Shown here piece after piece: positions 1 to 6,312 of a stretch of DNA of 10,765 nucleotides (position 1 is its first letter; each line of letters starts with the position of its first letter). The stretch comes from JBDNDK01 sp046719185 (GTDB lineage: Bacteria; Armatimonadota; UBA5829). Below the pieces are notes generated by a model, which saw only the letters and a list, made by a program, of their open reading frames with translations, did not search any database and was not told the origin of the DNA. A program made the position numbers and the translations under genes. Location: the NCBI GenBank assembly GCA_046719185.1, contig JBDNDK010000075.1, positions 1-10,765 of the forward strand. Reading direction: 5' to 3'.

Positions 1-1
1 A

Positions 2-1639
2 CCACCTTATGATGTGAAGCATATTGTAAAAATCTATGATTTACTTAGTAAACTTGGTGGTCCTAATGGAGTGATTAGAGCTTCAGAATTTTTCTTATAC
101 AGTGAAAAAGACAGAGAAGCTGTTAGAAAATGTCAGGAATTAGGACACAAGTATCCAATTGTAACAGGTTGGATAAGAGCAAATAAGCAAGACTTTCAGC
201 TTGTTAAAGAAATGGGACTCAAAGAAACTGGTATATTAACATCAGCTTCTGACTATCATATATTCAATAAATTTAACAAAACAAGACTTGAGATGCTTGA
301 ACAGTATCTTGATCTTGTAACTACTGCACTTGAATCTGGACTGGATGCAGTAAGATGCCATCTTGAAGACATCACAAGAGCAGATTTTGATGGTTTTATT
401 ATTCCTTTTGTTCAAAAGCTGATGGAAATTGCACAGCAATCAAAAAAAGTTGTTAAAATTAGGCTATGTGACACAATGGGTTATGGTGTGCCTTGGCCAG
501 AAGCAACTCTTCCAAGAAGTGTGCCTAAAATGATTCATACAATGATTCATGATTGTGGTGTTCCTAATGAATGGCTTGAGTGGCATGGTCATAATGACTT
601 CCACAAAGTTAATATAAATGCTACAACAGCTTGGCTTTATGGTTGTGCTGCAGCAAACTGTGCATTATTGGGATTTGGTGAGAGAACAGGAAATCCTCCA
701 CTTGAAGGTTCAATTATAGACTATGTATCAATCAAAGGTGAGCTTAATGGTATTGATACAAGAGTGATAACAGAGATTGCTGAATACTTCAGAAATGAAA
801 TTGGTGTGCATATACCTGAAAACTATCCATTTATTGGTACAAACTTTAATGTTACAAGTGCTGGAATACATGCTGATGGTATGCTCAAAGATGAAGAAAT
901 ATACAATATCTTTGATACAACTGAAATTCTAGGCAGACCTGCAAGAGTTAATGTAACAGACAAATCTGGTCTTGCTGGTATTGCACATTGGGTAAATTCT
1001 TACCTTGGACTCAGACCTGAAGTGGCTGTTGATAAGAGACATCCCGGCTTGCAGCAGATATATGAATGGGTTAAACATCAATATTCACTAGGCAGAGTAA
1101 CATCTATTTCAGACTCAGAAATGCTTTTCCAAGCAAAAATGCACTTACCGGAGTTCTTTAAGAGTGATTTTGATACATTAAAAGAGCATGCATTTGATAT
1201 TTCAGAAAAGATTGTTGAACAAATTGCATTGCATCCATCTCTAAAAAGTATGGATCATGAAAAAATTGAAACAGTTCTAAGAAGTGCTGCAAACAAACAT
1301 CACTTCATACAATTCTTATATGTTGTAGATTTGGATGGGAATAAGATCACAGAAAATGTTACTCAGCCTCAATATAGAGAACAATATGGAACTTATGGAT
1401 TAAATGAAGACTTCAAAAATAGAGATTGGTTTGAAGGTGCATTGAAATCTGACGGAATTTTCATAACAGATTTCTACAACTCTAAAATCACCAAGGCACT
1501 TGCAATAACATTATCATCTGCAATTAGAAATGATAATGATGAGATAGTTGGTGTGCTTGGTGTTGACCTTAAATTTGAAGAACTAGCAAGAATGCATGAG
1601 GCAGCTACAAGAGAAGATTTTGACTTAGGAATTGAATAG
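2..1639 (+). CDS. Re-citrate synthase/homocitrate synthase-like enzyme with C-terminal Cache-like domain (5' partial)
   Basis: The frame is open from base 2, so the gene starts outside the window; 545 residues are visible, beginning PPYDVKHIVK. It belongs to the DRE-TIM metallolyase family (isopropylmalate, homocitrate and Re-citrate synthases), which condense acetyl-CoA with a 2-oxoacid. In this subfamily the first catalytic motif (DTTFRDGQQ-like) normally lies just before the PPY found here, so it should be immediately upstream. Visible hallmarks are the metal-binding EWHGHNDFH motif (about bases 578-604), GFGERTGNPPLEG, and the AGIHADG segment. From memory, the closest resemblance is to the Re-citrate synthase-like branch of anaerobes; homocitrate synthase or another acyl transfer remains possible. 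The last ~150 residues (about bases 1180-1620) are not a LeuA-type dimer domain. They look like a Cache/PDC sensor fold: FLYVVDLDGNKIT, NRDWFEGAL, ITDFYNSKITKALAIT, IVGVLGVDLKFEEL. No membrane segment is present. A strong terminator follows 24 bases after the stop. Confidence 0.8.
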   Translation, partial: PPYDVKHIVKIYDLLSKLGGPNGVIRASEFFLYSEKDREAVRKCQELGHKYPIVTGWIRANKQDFQLVKEMGLKETGILTSASDYHIFNKFNKTRLEMLEQYLDLVTTALESGLDAVRCHLEDITRADFDGFIIPFVQKLMEIAQQSKKVVKIRLCDTMGYGVPWPEATLPRSVPKMIHTMIHDCGVPNEWLEWHGHNDFHKVNINATTAWLYGCAAANCALLGFGERTGNPPLEGSIIDYVSIKGELNGIDTRVITEIAEYFRNEIGVHIPENYPFIGTNFNVTSAGIHADGMLKDEEIYNIFDTTEILGRPARVNVTDKSGLAGIAHWVNSYLGLRPEVAVDKRHPGLQQIYEWVKHQYSLGRVTSISDSEMLFQAKMHLPEFFKSDFDTLKEHAFDISEKIVEQIALHPSLKSMDHEKIETVLRSAANKHHFIQFLYVVDLDGNKITENVTQPQYREQYGTYGLNEDFKNRDWFEGALKSDGIFITDFYNSKITKALAITLSSAIRNDNDEIVGVLGVDLKFEELARMHEAATREDFDLGIE

Positions 1640-1663
1640 ATATAATTATTAATTTAATTCACA

Positions 1664-1698
1664 GGCAGTGTTTAACAATCAAACACTGCCTTTTTTTT
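1664..1698 (+). terminator. Rho-independent terminator after the condensing-enzyme gene
   Basis: A perfect 10-bp stem, GGCAGTGTTT (1664-1673) with AAACACTGCC (1681-1690), closes a 7-base loop and runs directly into eight T (1691-1698). It lies 24 bases past the stop codon and insulates the next gene. Confidence 0.95.
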
Positions 1699-1729
1699 GT
1701 TGACAATTAAAATAATTATATAATAACAG

Positions 1730-1757
1730 TTGACATTTGATATTTTGGATATATACT
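1730..1757 (+). promoter_or_regulatory. Sigma-A-type promoter for the SigH-family gene
   Basis: A consensus TTGACA (1730-1735) is followed after 16 bases by TATACT (1752-1757). Transcription would start near 1764 and give a leader of about 140 nt. A second TTGACA (1700-1705) overlaps the end of the upstream T-tract, but its nearest TATAAT (1719-1724) sits only 13 bases away, so it is a weaker candidate. Confidence 0.7.
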
Positions 1758-1903
1758 ACTACAAAAAGGGTGATTTTATTGTATCTATTGGGTATTATTT
1801 TGTTTCAAAATTTTTATTTTCTGGTATAAGTTGCCAGAGGATTAGTTGTGGGATATACTGAAATTAAAGAAACACTTTATTTTTTGCAGGATTAGTTGCT
1901 CAG
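1758..1903 (+). promoter_or_regulatory. Leader of the SigH-family gene with 11-bp direct repeat and possible short ORFs
   Basis: AGGATTAGTTG occurs twice, at 1838-1848 and 1888-1898, exactly 50 bases apart; the second copy supplies the AGGA that is the only visible ribosome site before the ATG at 1904. A small stem, TCTGG (1820-1824) with CCAGA (1834-1838), precedes the first copy. Upstream, AAGGG (1766-1770) sits 8 bases before a TTG that opens a 16-codon hydrophobic frame (1779-1829, LYLLGIILFQNFYFLV). A second short frame begins at GTG 1848 and ends at 1895. Neither short frame is proven to be translated. Confidence 0.3.
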
Positions 1904-2569
1904 ATGGTTGTTTATGTGCATCAAAATTTAAGACTTTATTATAAAAACAATTACTCTGGTATGAGTGATAACAATATTGTTAAATTAGCTCAGTCAGGTG
2001 ATATATTAGCGTTTGAGTATATTATAAAAAAATATAAAAATCTTGTAAGAACTAAAGTGAAACCATATTTTCTTGTAGGTGCTGAAAGAGATGATCTTAT
2101 TCAAGTGGGCATGATTGGTTTATGGCATGCAATAAAAGATTTTCAGCCAGAAAAAGATATTTCTTTTATCTCATTTGCAAGAATATGCATTGAAAGACAT
2201 GTGTTAACAGCTATAAAATCAGCTACCAGACACAAACAATCACCTCTTAACAATGCAGTTTCTATTGATTATTTCATTGATGAAAAAAATCCAGACTATA
2301 CACTATCTGATTTATTAGTATCTGATGATGATTTTGATCCTGCTCAATTGCTTATGAAAAAAGAAGATAAATTAAGATTTATTATGAGCTTAAAACACCT
2401 CCTTTCAAACTTTGAATGGAAGGTATTGTCTGAATATAACTTAGGTAAATCATACAAAGAAATTGCAAATGACTTAAAATGTAATATAAAATCAGTTGAT
2501 AATGCTCTTGGAAGAATAAAAAAGAAAGTTGGATATGCAGAAAAAGAAGTATATGCATACCCAGCTTAG
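1904..2569 (+). CDS. sigH: SigH-family RNA polymerase sigma factor
   Basis: A 221-residue sigma-70-family factor that directs RNA polymerase to alternative promoters; length and sequence closely match Bacillus SigH (about 218 aa). Region 2 spans roughly residues 24-105 and includes KYKNLVRTKVKPYFLVGAE, then RDDLIQVGMIGLWHAIKDF, then FARICIERHVLTAIKSATR, all typical of SigH. Region 4, about residues 165-212, holds the helix-turn-helix GKSYKEIANDLKCNIKSVDN. The ATG at 1904 gives the N-terminal extension usual for SigH. The ATG at 1961 (MSDNN) is an alternative but has no visible Shine-Dalgarno sequence. In Bacillus, SigH serves the transition state, competence and sporulation; in non-spore-formers its role varies, and no sporulation gene is visible here. 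No anti-sigma gene is adjacent. Its own promoter and a long leader precede it. Family assignment is secure; the regulon is unknown. Confidence 0.88.
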   Translation: MVVYVHQNLRLYYKNNYSGMSDNNIVKLAQSGDILAFEYIIKKYKNLVRTKVKPYFLVGAERDDLIQVGMIGLWHAIKDFQPEKDISFISFARICIERHVLTAIKSATRHKQSPLNNAVSIDYFIDEKNPDYTLSDLLVSDDDFDPAQLLMKKEDKLRFIMSLKHLLSNFEWKVLSEYNLGKSYKEIANDLKCNIKSVDNALGRIKKKVGYAEKEVYAYPA

Positions 2570-2606
2570 ATATTAACTAATTCCCTATTTGAATAATCTA
2601 TATTAA

Positions 2607-2634
2607 AACTCCAATCCAAAAGAGTTATTTTTTT
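2607..2634. terminator. Weak, possibly bidirectional terminator between convergent genes
   Basis: AACTC (2607-2611) can pair with GAGTT (2622-2626) around a 10-base loop, followed on the + strand by A and seven T (2628-2634). On the - strand the same stem runs into TTAAT. The stem is only 5 bp, so this is a weak call, but it sits where both the sigma gene and the iron-sulfur gene end. Confidence 0.35.
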
Positions 2635-3399
2635 CTAGACTACAACAGGTCTTAGTTCTTTTATTTGTCCTTCTAAACCTATTGTTACAACTAAAAGAGG
2701 AATTTGTTTTCCGCTGTTTTTAATAGCTGTTTCAGTAAGTACTCTTAATCCTGTGCAGCATGGCACTTCCATAACCATAACATACACAGATTTAATGTCA
2801 TTTTTTGTAAGTATCTCAGTTAATTTTTCTACATAAGAATCATAATCATCAAATTTCGGGCATCCTGTAACTAGAGATTTTCCCTTCATAAAATCCTGAT
2901 GAATATTGCCATAAGCAAATGGCACACAATCAGCTGCAACCAATAAATCAGAATCATTGAAATATGATGCTGTAGGATTAACCAACCTAAGTTTTACAGG
3001 CCATTGTCTTAATGCTGATGCAATGTTTCCTAAACTGGCAGATGTGTCAGTATCTATTTGTTCATTTCTTCTGTCAATTGTCTTTGCAGATGGACAACCA
3101 CAAGCTTTACTTTCATCTTTTGAATAATTATGATTATTCATTTCTTTTTTTCTCCTTTCAACATGTTCCATAGCTGCTTTCTCATCAAAATCATCAACTT
3201 CTCTTTGTTCTATAGTTAATGCTCCTGTAGGACACTCTCCCAAACAAGCACCTAAACCATCACAATACTTTTCTGCAACCAATTTTGCTTTTCCATCAAT
3301 TAATGCTATAGCACCTTCTGCACATGATGGCACACATAATCCACATCCATTGCAGAGTTCTTCATCTATCTTAATGATGTTTCTAATTTTTTTAGCCAT
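2635..3399 (-). CDS. Ferredoxin-domain iron-sulfur protein with cysteine-rich C-terminal domain
   Basis: A soluble 254-residue protein with an N-terminal 2[4Fe-4S]-ferredoxin-like domain and a longer domain found with it in anaerobes. The first cluster motif is complete: C16, C19, C22, C26. The second is unusual, YCDGLGACLGECP, with C46, C52 and C56, so the classic CxxCxxC spacing is absent. Further cysteines are C100 and C102 (CGCP), C158, C180 (GCPK) and the C214-C215 pair (EVPCC). The frame is open back to 3504, but ATG 3399 is the better start: AAGGAG lies 9 bases upstream and the protein then begins MAKKIRNIIKID, directly before the cluster motif. An electron-transfer role is inferred; the partner is unknown. 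Related ferredoxin genes in other anaerobes are known as frdX and are co-regulated with hcp by the CRP/FNR-type regulator HcpR, but no hcp is present here. A CRP/FNR-like palindrome lies 73 bases upstream. Confidence 0.85.
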   Translation of the reverse strand: MAKKIRNIIKIDEELCNGCGLCVPSCAEGAIALIDGKAKLVAEKYCDGLGACLGECPTGALTIEQREVDDFDEKAAMEHVERRKKEMNNHNYSKDESKACGCPSAKTIDRRNEQIDTDTSASLGNIASALRQWPVKLRLVNPTASYFNDSDLLVAADCVPFAYGNIHQDFMKGKSLVTGCPKFDDYDSYVEKLTEILTKNDIKSVYVMVMEVPCCTGLRVLTETAIKNSGKQIPLLVVTIGLEGQIKELRPVVV

Positions 3400-3408
3400 T
3401 GTTATATT

Positions 3409-3414
3409 CTCCTT
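3409..3414 (-). promoter_or_regulatory. Ribosome-binding site deciding the start of the iron-sulfur gene
   Basis: AAGGAG reads on the - strand 9 bases before ATG 3399. No comparable site precedes the more distal ATG at 3504, which overlaps the putative promoter. This supports the 254-residue product. Confidence 0.75.
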
Positions 3415-3428
3415 GTTGAATATCAAAT

Positions 3429-3450
3429 GTATCTTACAATAAGATGATAC
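3429..3450. repeat. Imperfect inverted repeat in the leader of the iron-sulfur gene
   Basis: GTATCTTA (3429-3436), CAA loop, TAAGA and GATAC (3440-3450) pair over 8 bp with one bulged base. It lies between the candidate promoter and the ribosome site, so it could be a leader hairpin or an operator. Confidence 0.3.
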
Positions 3451-3471
3451 CTCTGCATAAAGGATAAAAAT

Positions 3472-3485
3472 TTGACATAGGTCAA
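3472..3485 (-). promoter_or_regulatory. CRP/FNR-like operator overlapping a candidate -35 box
   Basis: TTGAC-N4-GTCAA is a perfect 5+5 inverted repeat (3472-3476 and 3481-3485). On the - strand TTGACC (3485-3480) can also act as a -35 box, with TTTATG (3461-3456) as a poor -10 after 18 bases. CRP/FNR-family regulators recognise symmetric half-sites of this kind. Overlap with the -35 would fit repression; a poor -10 would fit activation. The regulator is not in this window. Confidence 0.4.
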
Positions 3486-3502
3486 TTTTAGAAATATTTT
3501 TC

Positions 3503-3544
3503 AAAAAAACACAAAAAAAGCGGAAGCCATAATAGCCTCCGCTT
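3503..3544 (-). terminator. Rho-independent terminator of hppA
   Basis: On the - strand AAGCGGAGGC (3544-3535) pairs with GCTTCCGCTT (3527-3518), a 10-bp stem with one G-U pair and a 7-base loop. It is followed by a run of T (3519-3513) and a second T7 (3509-3503). It lies 28 bases past the hppA stop and separates it from the iron-sulfur gene on the same strand. Confidence 0.93.
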
Positions 3545-3572
3545 GATTATTTATTTTATTGTTAAATTTATT

Positions 3573-6080
3573 TTACTCTGATTTTATTTCTACAGGGCAA
3601 GTAGCAGCTTCAATACCGCCTCTCTTACTCCATAATGTAGCTCCAACTAATGCTAGAGCAGCAATAAAAACAATAGCTGTTCTAGGACCTGGAGGAATAG
3701 GAAGGATACAAATAGGAGCAATAAGAACAGCCACAAGGTTCATAACCTTGATCATAGGGTTAAGAGCAGGACCAGCTGTATCTTTGAATGGATCACCAAC
3801 AGTATCACCAACAACAGCAGCCTTGTGTTCGTCTGTACCCTTGCCACCAAACATACCGTCTTCTATTTTCTTCTTTGCATTATCCCAAAGGCCACCAGCA
3901 TTAGAAAGAAGAACAGCCATCAACTGACCAGAAAGAATAGAGCCTGCAAGGAAGCCACCAAGTGCAGCAGCACCTCTGATAGGATCCTGATATCCAAGTC
4001 CAAAAGCTACAAGCACAGGAGCAGCAATTGCTAATACAGCAGGGCTCAAAAGCTCTTTCTGTGCGGCAGCAGTTGCAATATTAACACACTTCTGATAATC
4101 TGGTTTACCTTTATCAGAACCAGATCTTGGATCATAATCCATAATACCAACAATCTCTCTGAACTGTCTTCTAACTTCTTCAACAAGTTGGAATGCAGCT
4201 CTGTTTACAGCATTAATAGCAAATGAACAGAACAAGAAAGGAACAGCACCACCAATTAAAAGACCAATAAACACTTCAGTCCATTCAACATGAATACCTG
4301 TTTTGAATAAAGACCTGAAAAGTTCATCTCTTGTATAACTTTCAGCTTCAATAAAAGATGGTGGTAGAATCAAAGCATCAGCCATATATGATCTAAACAA
4401 TGCAACAGCAGCAAGAACAGCAGTAGCAATAGCAAGACCTTTAGTTAAAGCTTTAGTTGTATTTCCTACAGCATCAAGCTTAGCAACAATCTTATGTGCA
4501 TCTGGGCTAACACCTTCTTCTTTTAATGCACCAGACATTTCAAAGATACCATTTGCATTATCTGATATAGGTCCATAAGTATCCATAGCAAGCATAAAGC
4601 CTGTAGTAGTAAGAAGTCCAAGACCAGAGAGTGCTATACCATAAGCAGCAAGTGAAGGATCACCCTTAAACAGAAGCATTGAAGCAAGAATAGAAACTGA
4701 GATCGCAACAATACTCCATACTGATGATTCTAATCCAGAAGCAAAACCACTTAAGATTATTGTAGCAGGTCCTGTTTTAGCTGACTTTGCACATTCAGTA
4801 ACAGGGATTTTTTCTGTAGAGGTGAAGTGCTCTGTGAGTTTATCAATAGCAATTGCAAGTAGAATACCCATAAGGTTTGCACTTGCAAATCTCCACCATT
4901 CAAATCCTTCAATAGGCTGAATCTTCACAAAGACAAAATATGATACTAAATAGAAACCAATAACAGCCACAGCAGCAGAAACAAAGAATCCAACATTAAT
5001 AGGCTGCATTGGATCCATATCCAAATCATCTTTACCATTAACTGAATAGATACCAATAATTGAAGCAATAACACCAACTGCTCTAATTAGGAGTGGATAT
5101 ACAATAAGAGCTAAAACAGCAGCACCACCACCAACAGCAGCAGATGCAGCAGCACCCAATATAATAGCAGCAACAAGTGTTACTTCATAAGACTCAAAAA
5201 TATCAGCTGCCATACCGGCACAGTCGCCAACATTGTCACCAACATTGTCTGCAATTGTAGCAGCATTTCTTGGGTCATCTTCAGGAATACCTTGCTCAAC
5301 TTTTCCTACAAGGTCGGCACCCACATCAGCAGCTTTTGTGTAGATACCACCACCAATTCTCATAAAGAGAGCAGCAAGACATCCACCAAAACCAAATCCA
5401 ATAAGAACCTTCATAGATTGCTCATGGAAAATAAAGAAGATAACACAAGCACCAATCAGACCAAGTGCAACAGTTGCCATACCTGCAACAGCACCAGCTC
5501 TAAAAGCAACATATAAAGCTTTTTTGAAGCTTTTCAGAGCAGCATTTGCAACTCTAACATTTGCTCTCACAGCCATCATCATACCAATATAACCAGCCAT
5601 ATATGAAGCAGTAACACCCAAAATAAATGCTATTGCAACACCTACATAAACTGGTATTCCATTTTTTACAATTTGGAACTCTGGAACACCCTTATAGAGG
5701 AAGAAGAGTCCAATTGCAATAATAACTACAAACCAAACCATAACAGAAACTTGCTTTTTGAGGTATGCCATAGCACCCTCTTCAACAGCTTTAGCAACAT
5801 TCACCATACCAGGTGAGCCGGGATCTTCCTTTGTGATTGCAAAAAACCACTTCAAGCCAAACACTATACCTAAAATACCGCAAGCAAAAACAATGTAGAT
5901 AGCAGGCCAAGTCATACCTAGCTCACCAAAGTCAGGAAGCTCAATAGCTTCACTTGCAAAAGCAATATTAGGTACAGCAAAAAGCACTGCAAATAGTCCT
6001 AAAACAAATATTGCAGCACTTCTTTTTCCAAAGATTTTGCTCAAGCATTCAGCTAAAGCCTTGGGATTCTTTAGAATCAT
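3573..6080 (-). CDS. hppA: K+-independent H+-translocating membrane pyrophosphatase
   Basis: An 835-residue multi-spanning membrane pump that hydrolyses pyrophosphate and moves H+ across the membrane. The catalytic signatures are intact: DVGADLVGKVEQG with DDPRNAATIADNVGDNVGD (about residues 252-288), and GDTVGDPFKDTAGPALNP (about 752-772). The segment GNTTKALTKG places Lys543 and Thr546 where K+-dependent enzymes have Ala and Gly, which is the known mark of the K+-independent H+-pumping class. It is longer than the usual 670-770 residues. Part of the excess is an N-terminal stretch resembling a signal peptide: K19-R20, a hydrophobic core at 21-36, and an AFA-S site after residue 42. The start ATG has AAGGGGG 11 bases upstream. 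It has its own promoter, a structured leader and a terminator. The enzyme conserves energy from biosynthetic pyrophosphate, a common device in anaerobes. Family assignment is very secure; ion class is secure from sequence. Confidence 0.96.
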   Translation of the reverse strand: MILKNPKALAECLSKIFGKRSAAIFVLGLFAVLFAVPNIAFASEAIELPDFGELGMTWPAIYIVFACGILGIVFGLKWFFAITKEDPGSPGMVNVAKAVEEGAMAYLKKQVSVMVWFVVIIAIGLFFLYKGVPEFQIVKNGIPVYVGVAIAFILGVTASYMAGYIGMMMAVRANVRVANAALKSFKKALYVAFRAGAVAGMATVALGLIGACVIFFIFHEQSMKVLIGFGFGGCLAALFMRIGGGIYTKAADVGADLVGKVEQGIPEDDPRNAATIADNVGDNVGDCAGMAADIFESYEVTLVAAIILGAAASAAVGGGAAVLALIVYPLLIRAVGVIASIIGIYSVNGKDDLDMDPMQPINVGFFVSAAVAVIGFYLVSYFVFVKIQPIEGFEWWRFASANLMGILLAIAIDKLTEHFTSTEKIPVTECAKSAKTGPATIILSGFASGLESSVWSIVAISVSILASMLLFKGDPSLAAYGIALSGLGLLTTTGFMLAMDTYGPISDNANGIFEMSGALKEEGVSPDAHKIVAKLDAVGNTTKALTKGLAIATAVLAAVALFRSYMADALILPPSFIEAESYTRDELFRSLFKTGIHVEWTEVFIGLLIGGAVPFLFCSFAINAVNRAAFQLVEEVRRQFREIVGIMDYDPRSGSDKGKPDYQKCVNIATAAAQKELLSPAVLAIAAPVLVAFGLGYQDPIRGAAALGGFLAGSILSGQLMAVLLSNAGGLWDNAKKKIEDGMFGGKGTDEHKAAVVGDTVGDPFKDTAGPALNPMIKVMNLVAVLIAPICILPIPPGPRTAIVFIAALALVGATLWSKRGGIEAATCPVEIKSE

Positions 6081-6214
6081 TTTGTTCTATTCCCCCTTGT
6101 TTATTATAAACATAGAAAAAGCCGCTTCTTACTCAACACTTCTTGCGACGAGCATGGCGGCAAACTATTTAGAAGCTGCGGTACAATGCAGTCCAAACCC
6201 ACAAATCATTGCTG
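6081..6214 (-). promoter_or_regulatory. Candidate attenuator/riboswitch-like leader of hppA
   Basis: The leader of about 125 nt is richer in G+C than the surrounding noncoding DNA. A terminator-like hairpin joins GCCGC (6161-6157) with GCGGC (6125-6121), with an inner helix TGCTC/GAGTA, and runs into five T (6120-6116). Upstream, GCAGCTTCT (6179-6171) can pair with AGAAGCGGC (6129-6121) through 8 pairs and one mismatch, which would break the terminator. A small hairpin, GTTTA-TAA-TAAAC, then sits just before the ribosome site. It matches no riboswitch class that I recognise. The fold was worked out by eye. Confidence 0.4.
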
Positions 6215-6244
6215 ATTATAATGTCAAATCAGCTCAATTGTCAA
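6215..6244 (-). promoter_or_regulatory. Sigma-A-type promoter of hppA
   Basis: On the - strand TTGACA (6244-6239) and TATAAT (6220-6215), both perfect consensus hexamers, are separated by 18 bases. Transcription would start near 6208, about 128 bases before the ATG. Confidence 0.8.
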
Positions 6245-6253
6245 GCAATTCAA

Positions 6254-6273
6254 TCAACATTAGATCATGTTGA
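6254..6273. repeat. Perfect 7-bp inverted repeat just upstream of the hppA promoter
   Basis: TCAACAT (6254-6260), six-base spacer, ATGTTGA (6267-6273). It ends 10 bases before the hppA -35 box and 40 bases past the TPR gene stop. It has no T-tract, so it is more likely an operator or a weak 3'-end hairpin than a full terminator. Confidence 0.4.
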
Positions 6274-6312
6274 AAATAAATTAATGAAATATTACCTATT
6301 GATTTTTGTTAA

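Noticed and set aside
242..439. 65-codon frame on the - strand
   Set aside because: It lies wholly inside the conserved condensing-enzyme gene, has no ribosome site, and shows no recognisable protein features.
3400..3504. 35-residue N-terminal extension of the iron-sulfur protein
   Set aside because: ATG 3399 has AAGGAG at 9 bases; the longer start would begin upstream of the palindrome and candidate promoter, and the added residues match nothing in the family.
3559..4034. Two + strand frames (122 and 69 codons) over the 3' end of hppA
   Set aside because: They are antisense shadows of the highly conserved pyrophosphatase; composition is that of reverse-complemented Ala/Gly/Val codons.
5292..5516. 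74-codon Ser/Thr/Lys/Asn-rich frame on the + strand
   Set aside because: It lies antisense to the catalytic region of hppA and has a low-complexity composition.
6081..6214. Assignment of the hppA leader to a named riboswitch (c-di-GMP, fluoride or similar)
   Set aside because: I could not find the conserved cores of these classes by eye; only the generic terminator/antiterminator arrangement is supported.
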